Of a DNA stretch of 64,000 nucleotides, positions 1 to 8,568 are shown in pieces. The position numbers and the translations under genes are program-made. Below the pieces are notes generated by a model. The model was not told where the DNA came from and searched no databases. It worked only from the letters and a program-made list of their open reading frames with translations. Source of the stretch: Alistipes sp. (lineage in GTDB: Bacteria; Bacteroidota; Bacteroidia; Bacteroidales; Rikenellaceae); the NCBI GenBank assembly GCA_017623505.1, contig JAGAOZ010000001.1, positions 1-64,000 on the forward strand, read 5' to 3'. Within the stretch, counting starts at the first letter, position 1; each line of letters opens with the position of its first letter.

Positions 1-466
1 CACTAAACTATTAACAGCGTTATAACATTGTTAATATACTCTCTCGCTCCTTACTCCTCGATATATTCATAGCTCTAAGATAAGTAGCTCAGAGTTACGG
101 AATTACGATGTTACGCCAACACATATACACGTAACGTTGTACTTATGTAACGGCAGAGATACGTCCGAAGAGCCGTAATAGCTCACGGACTATACCTCGT
201 ATATACTCGGTGATTTATGCTTCACTTAGTGATGCTAAAGCATAGGGGTACCCTAACCGTATATATATAGTTATATGCGGTCAGAGGTCCTTGCCCTTGG
301 GTATGTTGCTGATGTAACCCCCAATACGGATACTCAGATTATGGGGTTTCATAGTGCAAATATAATACAAAAATTGAATTTTAGTACTCAAAAAGTCAAA
401 AATCTGCTAACGGATTTGAACTTTTTTGTGGTTTTACCCGACAACCGAGCCCAAAGTAAGGGTGGC

Positions 467-588
467 TGTTACAGTTTTGTTACAACTTGTTACAGTTTTG
501 TTACAGCCTGTAACAGCGTAACTCACTGTAATACTGCACATTAACCCATTTTGTTACACTTGTTACAGGGTGCGCGGTAGGTGTAACA
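467..588. repeat. Phased TGTTACA heptamer array
   Basis: TGTTACA occurs in direct orientation at 467, 478, 488, 499, 552 and 561, and inverted (TGTAACA) at 509 and 582. The first four copies are spaced 11, 10 and 11 bp, about one helical turn. They form two near-identical 21-bp tandem units, 467-487 and 488-508. This geometry resembles a cluster of protein-binding sites (operator or iteron), but no protein partner can be assigned from the window. Confidence 0.6.
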
Positions 589-589
589 A

Positions 590-637
590 CAATTAGGAAT
601 TAGGAATTAGTAATTAGCAATTTCTAATTCCTAATTG
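590..637. repeat. AT-rich palindrome, possible lpd terminator
   Basis: The 14-bp arms CAATTAGGAATTAG (590-603) and CTAATTCCTAATTG (624-637) are perfect inverted repeats around a loop that itself contains ATTAG motifs. The element sits 10 bp past the lpd stop, so on the minus strand it could act as a weak terminator. The repeated GGAATTAG octamer could also mark a dispersed intergenic repeat family. Confidence 0.5.
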
Positions 638-646
638 CTCATTGCC

Positions 647-2020
647 TTAGAGGTGTATCGCAGCACCGAGGGCGGCTTCTGAGGCCTCCATAAGAGCCTC
701 GTGCATCGTTGGGTGCGAGTGAATGGTCTTGGCTATAGCGTGAGCCGTAACGCCCAATCTCTTGGCAAGGGTTGGCTCGCCCAACATCTCGGTAACCGTA
801 GCACCGACCATATGTGCGCCAATGAGTCGCTCCTCAGCGTCAAAGATAAGCTTCACAAAGCCATCTCTGTCACCTGCGGCTGTTGCCTTGCCCGATGCCG
901 TGAATGGGAAGCGACCTACCTTATACTCTATACCCTGCTGCTGCGCCTGCTGCTCGGTCATACCTACCGATGCTACCTCAGGCGAGGTGAAGATGCACGA
1001 CGGGATAGTCGAGTAATCTACCGCGTCGGGGTTGAGTCCGCAGATATGCTCCACGCAGTGTATAGCCTCCGCCGATGCTACGTGTGCCAAGGCTGGTGTA
1101 GGGATTATATCGCCTATGGCGTAGATGCCCTCGACGGCGGTTTGATAGTGCTCATCAACCTGAATCTTATCGCGCTCTACGACGATACCCACCTGCTCAA
1201 GACCAATGCCTTCGATGTTGGACTTGATGCCCACAGCCGAGAGAACAACCTCCGCTGTGAGGGTCTCTGCACCCTTCTTGCCCTCTATCTCTACCTTGCA
1301 CTGATCATCCTCGACGGTGACCTGCTTGACGGTGGTGGCGGTCATAACCGCAACGCGCATCTTGCGGAAGGCACGCTCCATAGCTTTGGCTACCTCCTCG
1401 TCCTCCAAAGGCATAATCTGTGGCATATACTCTACGATAGTGACCTTAGTGCCCAATGAGGCGTACAACGTGGCAAACTCACTGCCGATAGCTCCTGAGC
1501 CTACGACAATCATCGTTTCGGGCAGCTTAGGCAGCGTCAAAGCCTCCTTTGAGGTGATGACGTGCTGAGAATCGACAGGCATAAAAGGCATCTCACGTGG
1601 ACGAGCTCCCGTAGCGAGGATGATGTTCCGAGCCTCGTATATCGTGCCATCCACATCGACCTTACCCGCCTCGGCGATACGACCAAAGCCGCTTAGAACG
1701 TCGATATTGTTCTTCTTCATCAGAAAAGCCACACCCTTGCTCATCGTCTCGGCTACGGTACGTGAGCGGGCGACAATCTTCTCAAAGTCGGGCTTCACTT
1801 CGCCCTCCAACTCTACGCCATAGTGTGCTGCGTTCTTACAATAGGTATAGACCTGTGCGCTCTTCAGCAGAGCCTTCGTAGGGATGCAGCCCCAATTTAG
1901 GCACACACCACCCAAGTCGGCCTTCTCGACGATAGCGACCTTCTTGCCAAGCTGTGAGGCACGGATGGCGGCTACATAACCGCCCGGACCGCTGCCTATA
2001 ACGATAATATCGTACTTCAT
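647..2020 (-). CDS. lpd: Dihydrolipoyl dehydrogenase (E3)
   Basis: A flavoprotein of 457 aa that reoxidises dihydrolipoamide in 2-oxoacid dehydrogenase or glycine-cleavage complexes, passing electrons to NAD+. The N-terminus has the FAD-binding GSGPGGYVAA motif. It is followed by the redox-active disulfide motif GGVCLNWGCIPTKAL (about residues 37-51), an NAD-binding GSGAIGSEFA motif near residue 175, and the C-terminal His-Glu region HSHPTMHEALMEA that completes the active site across the dimer. Length is normal for the family. It follows the C69 peptidase gene by 3 nt and probably shares its transcript. No E1 or E2 genes are nearby, so the complex it serves is not shown by context. Confidence 0.95.
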   Translation of the reverse strand: MKYDIIVIGSGPGGYVAAIRASQLGKKVAIVEKADLGGVCLNWGCIPTKALLKSAQVYTYCKNAAHYGVELEGEVKPDFEKIVARSRTVAETMSKGVAFLMKKNNIDVLSGFGRIAEAGKVDVDGTIYEARNIILATGARPREMPFMPVDSQHVITSKEALTLPKLPETMIVVGSGAIGSEFATLYASLGTKVTIVEYMPQIMPLEDEEVAKAMERAFRKMRVAVMTATTVKQVTVEDDQCKVEIEGKKGAETLTAEVVLSAVGIKSNIEGIGLEQVGIVVERDKIQVDEHYQTAVEGIYAIGDIIPTPALAHVASAEAIHCVEHICGLNPDAVDYSTIPSCIFTSPEVASVGMTEQQAQQQGIEYKVGRFPFTASGKATAAGDRDGFVKLIFDAEERLIGAHMVGATVTEMLGEPTLAKRLGVTAHAIAKTIHSHPTMHEALMEASEAALGAAIHL

Positions 2021-2023
2021 AAC

Positions 2024-3715
2024 TTACTTCTTGATAACTGTTTCTACCTGCTTGAGTATCTCGCCATTATCCTCAGCGACAGCTCTCTTCCACTTCTCGT
2101 TGTAGCCTGGGAACTGAATCTTATCAGGAATCTGCTTGCCATTGCCATTCTCGACAAAGTGAGTAGCCGAGGCGTTGCCGTCAATAACGTAGCTCAATAC
2201 ATCCTTATGCTCGCTCTTGACGTTGCCGTCCATATACTTGATAAGCAAATATCTATCCAAACGATTCCAGCAATCGACCATTTTCTGTGCTGTGGTGCAG
2301 CTGAAGTGTGTCAGATGCTTGCGCAGCTTCTTGTCATTCATACCGGCAATCTGCATATCGACAGCCTCCACGCTGCGGAGCATACTATTCTCCCAAGTAT
2401 CGACCACCTTGCTAATGTCGGCAGAAATCATATCGTAGCGCATATAAGCGAAGTTTGTCACGCGGTTAAATACCCAGAAAGCCGAGTTGTCGCCAATCTC
2501 CAACATCGAGCTACCGTTGTTCTCTGCGAAGCAGTCGGGAGCCTTAGTGATGTTGCAATAGATAGGTGTAAGGCACGATGTAGCGGCATCATCCACACCA
2601 AACCACAAGATACCCACCTTGCCCGGACGAGCCTGACCTACCATCCAAAAACCTGTCTGCTGGGTAGCCGTAGCACGCTCATTCATATATGTTACGCCAT
2701 CCACCTCGAATGACATAGGACGCCAGCGGTAAGGTAGGTTGTGACCACCTGCACCCAAATCCTTTGTCATATCCATAGGAGTACCCTCGTAGTGGTCGCG
2801 CATAGCGTCAAAGAGCTGCTTAGGAGAGATTTTCTTCGATGGCTTAACCCACAAAGGCATACGGTCCTGCATATCAATCTCGTGGCCCATAGCGTATGGC
2901 AAATAGCGGTCCATACCCTCCGCAAAGGTGCGGAAGAAGGCCCACACACGAGCCTCACAGCCACGCAGAGCACCGAAGTCGGCTGGTGCGTATGCGTCGC
3001 AGAATGAGAACTCCTCATCCTTGCCTGAGAAGTAACCCTGCTGGCGTGCAAATGAGATTACATCCTCAGCATAGAGGCAATTCTCCTTGTCGTTGAGTGG
3101 GAATGTAGTGATACGAGCCTGGTTGGCGTGTGCCGAGATATAGCCGTCAGGAATACGACGAGCCACCCAAACGATACCCTTGTTGTCGGGACCCTTGCCT
3201 ATAAGCTCCATAATCCAAGCCTCCTCCGTGTCGGCAATAGAGAAGCTCTCGCCGCTTGATGCGTAGCCGTAGGTGTTTGCCAAGTCGGCAATAATCTCGA
3301 TAGCCTCACGAGCTGTTTTAGCGCGCTGAAGAGTGATATAAATCAGTGAGCCATAGTCCATTATGCCCTTTGGGTCGTAGAGCTCCGAGCGACCTCCGAA
3401 GGTTGTCTCGGTGATGATGAGCGAGTGCTCGTTCATATTACCTACCGTAGAGTAAGTCACAGGCACCTGAGGAATCTGTCCCAAGTATTTGCCTGAATCC
3501 CACTCCGTTACATCCATCATACCCTTACCGTTGCGTATGGCGTTATGCTTATACAAAGCACCATAAAGCTGATGAGAGTCGGCTGCGTAAGTGACCATAA
3601 TAGAGCCGTCGGTAGATGCTCCCTTCGTGATGATAAAGTTGGTACAAGCGTGTGATGGCGTCAGTGCGTAGATAGCTGCTACTGCCAACAAGATAGTCTT
3701 AAAAAGTGTTTTCAT
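2024..3715 (-). CDS. C69-family dipeptidase, secreted
   Basis: A 563-aa Ntn-type dipeptidase of peptidase family C69 (formerly U34). A signal peptide of about 23 residues ends in SHA and is followed directly by Cys24 in ACTNFIITKGAS. In this family the Cys becomes the N-terminal nucleophile after processing, which fits here. The mature enzyme would act in the periplasm or outside the cell on dipeptides. A good Bacteroidota promoter lies about 35 bp upstream (3751-3781). lpd follows after 3 nt. The substrate is not shown by the sequence. Confidence 0.88.
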   Translation of the reverse strand: MKTLFKTILLAVAAIYALTPSHACTNFIITKGASTDGSIMVTYAADSHQLYGALYKHNAIRNGKGMMDVTEWDSGKYLGQIPQVPVTYSTVGNMNEHSLIITETTFGGRSELYDPKGIMDYGSLIYITLQRAKTAREAIEIIADLANTYGYASSGESFSIADTEEAWIMELIGKGPDNKGIVWVARRIPDGYISAHANQARITTFPLNDKENCLYAEDVISFARQQGYFSGKDEEFSFCDAYAPADFGALRGCEARVWAFFRTFAEGMDRYLPYAMGHEIDMQDRMPLWVKPSKKISPKQLFDAMRDHYEGTPMDMTKDLGAGGHNLPYRWRPMSFEVDGVTYMNERATATQQTGFWMVGQARPGKVGILWFGVDDAATSCLTPIYCNITKAPDCFAENNGSSMLEIGDNSAFWVFNRVTNFAYMRYDMISADISKVVDTWENSMLRSVEAVDMQIAGMNDKKLRKHLTHFSCTTAQKMVDCWNRLDRYLLIKYMDGNVKSEHKDVLSYVIDGNASATHFVENGNGKQIPDKIQFPGYNEKWKRAVAEDNGEILKQVETVIKK

Positions 3716-3750
3716 TCGTCGTTATGTTTTTTATAATTATCTTCTTTAGG

Positions 3751-3781
3751 CAAAGTTAAAAAAAATATGTACTTTTACAAA
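3751..3781 (-). promoter_or_regulatory. Predicted promoter of the C69 peptidase-lpd unit
   Basis: On the minus strand there is TTTG (3778-3781), a 19-bp spacer and TAACTTTG (3751-3758). This matches the Bacteroidota housekeeping sigma consensus TTTG-N19/20-TAnnTTTG. It lies about 35 bp before the peptidase start codon. Confidence 0.7.
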
Positions 3782-3797
3782 GTAAAACCGAAGTTAT

Positions 3798-4457
3798 ATG
3801 TCTATCAAGGATAATTTATTGCGAATCCGACAGGCTCTACCTGCGGGTGTGAGCTTGCTGGCTGTATCGAAATTTCACCCTGCGGAGGCTATTTTGCAGG
3901 CCTATGAGGCGGGACAACGTCGCTTTGGCGAGAGCCGCCCTCAAGAGCTGAAAGAGAAATATGCCGCCCTACCGAAGGATATAGAGTGGGTTATGATAGG
4001 TCATTTGCAGACCAATAAGATAAAGTATATAGCCCCCTTCGTCTCGCTTATCGAGTCGCTGGATAGTGAGCGTTTGGCTGTGGCTATCAACGAGCAGGCT
4101 CTCAAGTGTGGTCGCACGATAGATTGTCTTGTGGAGTTGCACGTCACCTGTGAGCAGACCAAGTCGGGCTGGGCGTGGGAAGATGTGAAGGCTTTTACCC
4201 AGTCGGGAGGCTTTCAAAGGCTGAAGAATATCCGCGTCAGAGGCGTTATGGGTATGGCAACCTTTACTGAAGATGAAGCCGTTATTCGTGCTGATTTTGA
4301 GCGTCTAAGAGCCTACAAAGCAGAGCTTGCTGAGTACTTCGATGAGAGCTTCGACACCCTGTCGATGGGTATGTCCGATGACTACCCTATTGCCCTTGAA
4401 TATGGGACAACAGAGGTGCGTATCGGCTCGACAATCTTTGGACAACGAGAGTACTAA
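3798..4457 (+). CDS. yggS: YggS-family PLP-binding protein
   Basis: A 219-aa member of the YggS/PLPBP (PROSC) family, a small single-domain PLP-binding barrel involved in vitamin B6 and amino-acid homeostasis rather than a defined catalytic step. The PLP lysine is in LLAVSKFHPAE (about residue 26). Family motifs FGESRPQE, WVMIGHLQTNK and the late LSMGMSDD (phosphate-binding) are present, as is the C-terminal RIGSTIFG. It is a single gene between divergent and convergent neighbours and ends at a shared hairpin terminator (4470-4498). Confidence 0.93.
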   Translation: MSIKDNLLRIRQALPAGVSLLAVSKFHPAEAILQAYEAGQRRFGESRPQELKEKYAALPKDIEWVMIGHLQTNKIKYIAPFVSLIESLDSERLAVAINEQALKCGRTIDCLVELHVTCEQTKSGWAWEDVKAFTQSGGFQRLKNIRVRGVMGMATFTEDEAVIRADFERLRAYKAELAEYFDESFDTLSMGMSDDYPIALEYGTTEVRIGSTIFGQREY

Positions 4458-4469
4458 TAACAAACAAAA

Positions 4470-4498
4470 AGCCCCGAAGTTTTAGTGACCTCGGGGTT
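4470..4498. terminator. Bidirectional terminator between yggS and the M23 peptidase gene
   Basis: The arms CCCCGA (72-77 within 4400s) and TCGGGG (4491-4496) form a GC-rich hairpin, with an A-run before it and a T-rich stretch after it. It lies between two convergent genes. Confidence 0.75.
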
Positions 4499-4522
4499 AA
4501 TTATTTCTACTCGTATCTGCTC

Positions 4523-5554
4523 TTACCGCACTCTAATCTTCTGACCAAGGCTAAGGATTGAGCTCTCCTTGATGCCGTTGAGCTGGCATAGTTTCTTGAC
4601 CGTAGTGCCGTTGTTGATAGCAATCTTACCCAACGTGTCGCCCTTTCTGACGGTGTGGTACTTACGTGCCGCAGCCTCGGCAGCAATCTTCTTATCCTCC
4701 TCGTCGCTCTGTACCTCGACGTCAAAGTCTTGCGTGAAGCGTGATGAGGCGTTGAAGTAGGTGCGTTTGAGCAGGAACGTCTCACGACGCAGTGTTCCCG
4801 TAGCGAAGTCAATTAGTCGCTCTGAGTCAAATGATAGGCCATTGTAACGCATCTCGAAGTGCAAGTGTGGGCCTGTACTACGTCCTGTGTTACCTCCCTT
4901 GCCGATAACCTGTCCGGCTGTCACCCATTGGTTAGGCTCTACAAGAACCTCCGAGAGGTGAGCATAGTATGTCTCCAAGCCGTTATCGTGGCGCAGGATG
5001 ATAAGGTTTCCATAGCCCTTATTTGAGTGTTGCACAACGCGTACACGACCATCGAAGGTAGCATAGATAGGGTCGCCAATCTGAAGACCTATATCCGTTC
5101 CCTGGTGTGCTCGACGACGGCGATAGCCAAATTTTGAGGTTACACGTCCCTTATATGGATAGTGGTAGCTCTTGAGTGAATCGACCAAGTCGATAATCAT
5201 CGAAGCAGGCAAATCATTGGCGTTGATATTATATGGGTTTAGGACCTCATTATTCCAATTCTTGGTGAATACCGTCTCATCCAAAGCCGAGATAGAACGA
5301 TTACGGATATAGCGCCATGTGTTGTCGTTATAGAGTACAATGGCAAGTCCCTCACTTGACGAAGGGATAGTATCTACGACCAAGACGTCGGTCTCAATCT
5401 CCGGCCCCGACTCCAATGGGACACGATGAATCACAATAGCATCCTCAGGCAGTGAGTCCGCCTTAGGGGTGGCGTCAGTCTCTGTACTCTGGGCAAAAGC
5501 ATTAGAGAGGAATAAGGTTGCAATAATCAGGCTTGTTAGTTTGCGAATATTCAT
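4523..5554 (-). CDS. M23 metallopeptidase with LysM domain
   Basis: A 343-aa exported cell-wall hydrolase. A signal peptide ends near NAFA/Q (residues 1-21). A LytM/M23 endopeptidase domain lies at about residues 135-240, with zinc ligands in HQGTDIG (HxxxD) and HLHFEMR (HxH). One LysM peptidoglycan-binding domain at the C-terminus starts at YHTVRKGDTLGKIA. It probably trims peptidoglycan cross-links in the periplasm. All catalytic residues are present, so it should be active rather than an EnvC-like activator. It is the last gene of the yicC operon, 4 nt after the DUF3109 gene. Confidence 0.93.
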   Translation of the reverse strand: MNIRKLTSLIIATLFLSNAFAQSTETDATPKADSLPEDAIVIHRVPLESGPEIETDVLVVDTIPSSSEGLAIVLYNDNTWRYIRNRSISALDETVFTKNWNNEVLNPYNINANDLPASMIIDLVDSLKSYHYPYKGRVTSKFGYRRRRAHQGTDIGLQIGDPIYATFDGRVRVVQHSNKGYGNLIILRHDNGLETYYAHLSEVLVEPNQWVTAGQVIGKGGNTGRSTGPHLHFEMRYNGLSFDSERLIDFATGTLRRETFLLKRTYFNASSRFTQDFDVEVQSDEEDKKIAAEAAARKYHTVRKGDTLGKIAINNGTTVKKLCQLNGIKESSILSLGQKIRVR

Positions 5555-5558
5555 ATAA

Positions 5559-6152
5559 TTAATCTTCTATTGAGTTCTTCATTTGTTCTTTTAATAGCTC
5601 CTCGGCACACTCCAACGAGTGGTAGAAATCCTCGCCAAAACGACGCGTAATAGGCTCTTTGAGGGCCTTGTAGAGCGGCAGACCAATCTTCTTGCCACAC
5701 TCCACAGCCGACTTGCAGACAGCCCAACGGTGGTAATTCAGCCCGTATGAGCCGTTGCGGAACTGCATAACACGTATCGGGTAGAGATGACACGAAATAG
5801 GCTTTATAAAAGAGCATTTACCCTCGCGGTATGCCCTCTCGATAGCGCAAAACGTCACGCCATTCTCCTCAAAGGCGTAGGCGCAAGCGGCATTATCCAC
5901 CAGCGGCGTGGTATAATCTCCGTCGCTATCTACGACCATAAAACCTTGTCGCTGTACCTCCTGACGTCCCTCCTCGGTCATATATGGTGCATAATTCTCA
6001 TACTCCTCTTCGAGAATATCCACCTCGTCAATCTCCAACGGAGCTCCGGCATCGCCCTCGACGCAGCAGATACCCTTACACAGGGCCAAGTCGCAAGCAA
6101 AACATTCGCTGAGAATATCTGTGCTGACTATCTTATCGTCAATCTCTATCAT
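5559..6152 (-). CDS. DUF3109 family protein, Cys-rich
   Basis: A 197-aa cytoplasmic protein of the DUF3109 family, widespread in Bacteroidota and without an established role. The N-terminus has a cysteine cluster (CFACDLALCKGICC, about residues 18-31). Further Cys residues lie in the middle and in the ISCHLYPIRV motif, so it probably binds zinc or an iron-sulfur centre (inference). The start overlaps the end of nadD by 4 nt, which points to translational coupling in the yicC-gmk-nadD operon. Confidence 0.85.
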   Translation of the reverse strand: MIEIDDKIVSTDILSECFACDLALCKGICCVEGDAGAPLEIDEVDILEEEYENYAPYMTEEGRQEVQRQGFMVVDSDGDYTTPLVDNAACAYAFEENGVTFCAIERAYREGKCSFIKPISCHLYPIRVMQFRNGSYGLNYHRWAVCKSAVECGKKIGLPLYKALKEPITRRFGEDFYHSLECAEELLKEQMKNSIED

Positions 6153-6967
6153 GGGTTGTATATATCTTTGTATCTAAAATCTAAAATCTCTTCTGCCATC
6201 TCCAAGAACTGCTTAGCGTCCGTTTTACCCGGAGCCAACTCCTCTGCCTTGTGGAAGTCATTTATCGCCTTGCCCCAATCATTTTGGCGGAAATAGCACT
6301 TGCCGCGCTCGACGTAAAGGTCGGCATCATCGGGGTTTTGTGATATGGCAGAGGTGAGTGTTGTGAGCTTGTATCCCAGACTCCAAAGAGCCTTGCTGTG
6401 GATATACTTCTCAACATCCGCTGCAACCATCTGAGCAACGCTCTCGTTGCGCTCCAACGCCTCCCGCACCTCGGTTGAGGAGTGACGTGACTGTGGAGCA
6501 TCACTCAGAAATGTCGTTCTTGCGGTGGTAAACTCCATCTCGTGCCCCGGACGAGGATAGACGTACAGGTCATATCCCTGGATAATCTCCTGGGCATCCT
6601 TCCAGCGAGGTAGCTGGTTTATCAAGTCGCTACCCATAAGTATCGAGAAACTCATCTGTGAGCCGTAATTCTCCGTTAGATGACGTAGCGTATTGACCGT
6701 ATATGATGGCTTAGGCAGCAGGAACTCAATGACCGAAGGGACAATCTGCTCAGGGTATTTCGACGCCTTGCATGCCAACTCCACCATCTCGTAGCGGTCG
6801 GTCTCGGCAGCCTGTGCCCAACTCTGCTTGAAAGGGTTGTGTGGCGAGATAATCATTGCCACTTGGTCGCATAGGTTGTGCTCTATGGCGTACTCTGCCA
6901 AGGCTATATGTCCGTTATGTATCGGGTTGAACGAGCCGAAAAAGAGCATCATGCGTCGCTTTGCCAT
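6149..6967 (-). CDS. nadD: Nicotinate-nucleotide adenylyltransferase with TPR tail
   Basis: Adenylates nicotinate mononucleotide in NAD synthesis. The nucleotidyltransferase domain occupies about residues 1-192, with the ATP-binding FGSFNPIHNGH motif and the C-terminal SSTEVREAL signature. The protein is 272 aa, whereas most NadD are near 190-220 aa. The extra C-terminal part (about 198-272) reads as tetratricopeptide-like helices, with PDDADLYVERGKCYFRQND and a repeat ending in EELAPG. No stop or frame break separates the two parts. The tail could bind a protein partner (inference). It lies 3 nt after gmk and overlaps the DUF3109 gene by 4 nt. Confidence 0.93.
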   Translation of the reverse strand: MAKRRMMLFFGSFNPIHNGHIALAEYAIEHNLCDQVAMIISPHNPFKQSWAQAAETDRYEMVELACKASKYPEQIVPSVIEFLLPKPSYTVNTLRHLTENYGSQMSFSILMGSDLINQLPRWKDAQEIIQGYDLYVYPRPGHEMEFTTARTTFLSDAPQSRHSSTEVREALERNESVAQMVAADVEKYIHSKALWSLGYKLTTLTSAISQNPDDADLYVERGKCYFRQNDWGKAINDFHKAEELAPGKTDAKQFLEMAEEILDFRYKDIYNP

Positions 6968-6970
6968 ACC

Positions 6971-7537
6971 TTACCCTTTGATGAAGTTCTGGATAATGTT
7001 GTGAGTCTGCTCTACGGCCACAGTCAAATCGTCGTTTATGACAACGTGGTCAAACTCCGTAGACTTTGAGAGCTCAAACTCCGCCTTAGCTACACGCTTA
7101 GCGATTACCTCAGGGGCGTCGGTTGCTCTGCCTATGAGCCTTTTCTCAAGCTCCTGGATTGACGGCGGCATAATAAATATCGAGCAAGCCTGCTCGCCGA
7201 AGATGCGTTTGAGGTTGATACCACCCATAACATCGACGTCAAAGATTATGGTGTTACCCTTCTGCCAGATGCGCTCAATCTCGCTTCGCAGTGTGCCGTA
7301 GCACGTGCCGTTATAGACCTCCTCCCACTCTACGAACTCACCCGCAGAGACTCTCTCGTGGAACTCCTCTTGTGAGAGAAAGAAGTAATCTACGCCATTC
7401 TGCTCAGTGCCACGAGGCTGACGCGATGTGGCTGATATAGAGAACTCTAACTGAGGCAGACGACTCAGCAACTGACGCACGATAGTTGTCTTGCCCGAAC
7501 CACTTGGGGCTGAGAATATAATCAATTTTCCCGTCAT
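6971..7537 (-). CDS. gmk: Guanylate kinase
   Basis: A 188-aa cytoplasmic enzyme that phosphorylates GMP to GDP. The P-loop FSAPSGSGKTT is at residues 8-18, the GMP-binding region includes SATSRQPRG and GVDYFF, and the lid region contains IGRATDAPE. Length and order of motifs are normal. It starts 6 nt after yicC and is followed by nadD after 3 nt. The pairing yicC-gmk is common in bacteria. Confidence 0.96.
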   Translation of the reverse strand: MTGKLIIFSAPSGSGKTTIVRQLLSRLPQLEFSISATSRQPRGTEQNGVDYFFLSQEEFHERVSAGEFVEWEEVYNGTCYGTLRSEIERIWQKGNTIIFDVDVMGGINLKRIFGEQACSIFIMPPSIQELEKRLIGRATDAPEVIAKRVAKAEFELSKSTEFDHVVINDDLTVAVEQTHNIIQNFIKG

Positions 7538-7543
7538 ATAGCC

Positions 7544-8416
7544 TTACAATATATTGAGTACTTGTTCTTTGATTTTCTCCAACTCATCCTTCATCTTAAC
7601 GACCAGAATCTGCATATTTGCCTCGTTGGATTTTGAGCCTAATGTGTTGATTTCACGGCCCATCTCTTGAGCTATGAAGCCCAACTTGCGACCCGGAGCA
7701 TCCTCCGTAGCAGCCACCTCACGGAAGTAGTTGCAGTGGTTGGTGAGTCGGACCTTCTCCTCGGTGATATCCAACTTCTCGATGTAGAAAATCATCTCCT
7801 GCTCCAAACGATTGCTATCGACATCGACCTTCAGCTGTGCGATATTCTCACGTATACGATTCTTTATGGTCTCGACACGCGCCTGCTCGTAAGGCTCCAC
7901 TTGGAGCTTATATTGCTCGATATTATCGACACGTTTCAGCAAATCCGCAATAAGCGTCTTACCCTCCTGCTCACGAAAGGCATTGAAGCAATCCAAAGCC
8001 ATCTCCAGGGCCTGCTTTACGGCCTTCTCCTCCTCTTCTCCGATTTGCTCAGCCTGTGTGCTGACAACATCAGGCATACGCATTATGACGGGCAATACAG
8101 CCTCGTTATTGACACTAAAATCATTGCTCTCAAGAGCCTGGTTGAGCTGCTGAAGATAGAGTCCAAAAAGCTCTTGGTTGATTGTTGTCGTGCTTTGCGG
8201 AGCGGTATTCTCCACCGAAATAGAGATGTCGGTTTTACCTCGCAGTACGCTGGCTGATGCCTTCTGACGGATGTCAAATTCGAGGTGACGATATATTCCC
8301 GGAAGACGGACTGCCAAATCCAACTGTTTGGAATTTAGCGAGCGAACCTCTACGGTAATCTTCTTGGTTGGCATTGTGGCTTCACCCTTGCCAAAGCCTG
8401 TCATTGACTTTATCAT
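7544..8416 (-). CDS. yicC: YicC family endoribonuclease
   Basis: A 290-aa protein of the YicC family, which in E. coli has been described as an RNase acting on small RNAs. The start at 8416 gives the family N-terminus MIKSMTGFGKGE. A longer in-frame reading to 8461 would add residues without family similarity and would overlap the predicted promoter. Conserved features are the N-terminal YicC_N region with EVRSLNSKQLD and the C-terminal DUF1732 region ending in MKDELEKIKEQVLNIL. It is the first gene of a five-gene operon. Confidence 0.92.
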   Translation of the reverse strand: MIKSMTGFGKGEATMPTKKITVEVRSLNSKQLDLAVRLPGIYRHLEFDIRQKASASVLRGKTDISISVENTAPQSTTTINQELFGLYLQQLNQALESNDFSVNNEAVLPVIMRMPDVVSTQAEQIGEEEEKAVKQALEMALDCFNAFREQEGKTLIADLLKRVDNIEQYKLQVEPYEQARVETIKNRIRENIAQLKVDVDSNRLEQEMIFYIEKLDITEEKVRLTNHCNYFREVAATEDAPGRKLGFIAQEMGREINTLGSKSNEANMQILVVKMKDELEKIKEQVLNIL

Positions 8417-8441
8417 AGTGATAATGTTTTGTTTCAAACTG

Positions 8442-8473
8442 CGAATATAATACAATATCACGGGTTAAACAAA
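8442..8473 (-). promoter_or_regulatory. Predicted promoter of the yicC operon
   Basis: On the minus strand there is TTTG (8470-8473), a 20-bp spacer and TATATTCG (8442-8449, one mismatch to TAnnTTTG). It lies 26 bp before the yicC start, which supports the start at 8416. Confidence 0.6.
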
Positions 8474-8517
8474 TTTATTTGTTTGTCTTAGGAAAAGTGC
8501 ATCAGAAATAGAAAAAA

Positions 8518-8549
8518 TTTGTTTATAACGAGGCTTTGTTTTATCTTTG
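8518..8549 (+). promoter_or_regulatory. Predicted promoter of the LytS/LytTR pair
   Basis: TTTG (8518-8521), a 20-bp spacer and TATCTTTG (8542-8549) match the Bacteroidota promoter consensus exactly. The histidine kinase start follows 20 bp later. Confidence 0.7.
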
Positions 8550-8568
8550 ATAGTCAAATTTGTAGCCG

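Larger units (their letters stand above)
1..646. other. Gene-free region with repeats
   Basis: I see no convincing coding sequence here. The stretch is rich in short inverted repeats, for example CCGTATA/TATGCGG at 257-263 and 274-280. It holds a phased TGTTACA array at 467-588 and an AT-rich palindrome at 590-637, both listed separately. It lies beyond the 3' end of lpd. The gene on its left is outside the window, so I cannot say whether it acts as a promoter, an attachment region or a remnant. Confidence 0.6.

Noticed and set aside
1..250. tRNA or structured RNA in the left end
   Set aside because: Several short inverted repeats are present, but no cloverleaf, T-loop consensus or known RNA motif can be traced.
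275..544. 89-codon open frame in the left gene-free region
   Set aside because: Its C-terminal half is only the translation of the TGTTACA repeats (recurring CYSFVT), it has no family resemblance, and no promoter or start signal supports it.
701..1459. 252-codon frame on the plus strand inside lpd
   Set aside because: It is fully antisense to a clear lpd gene, with a composition explained by the codon use of that gene.
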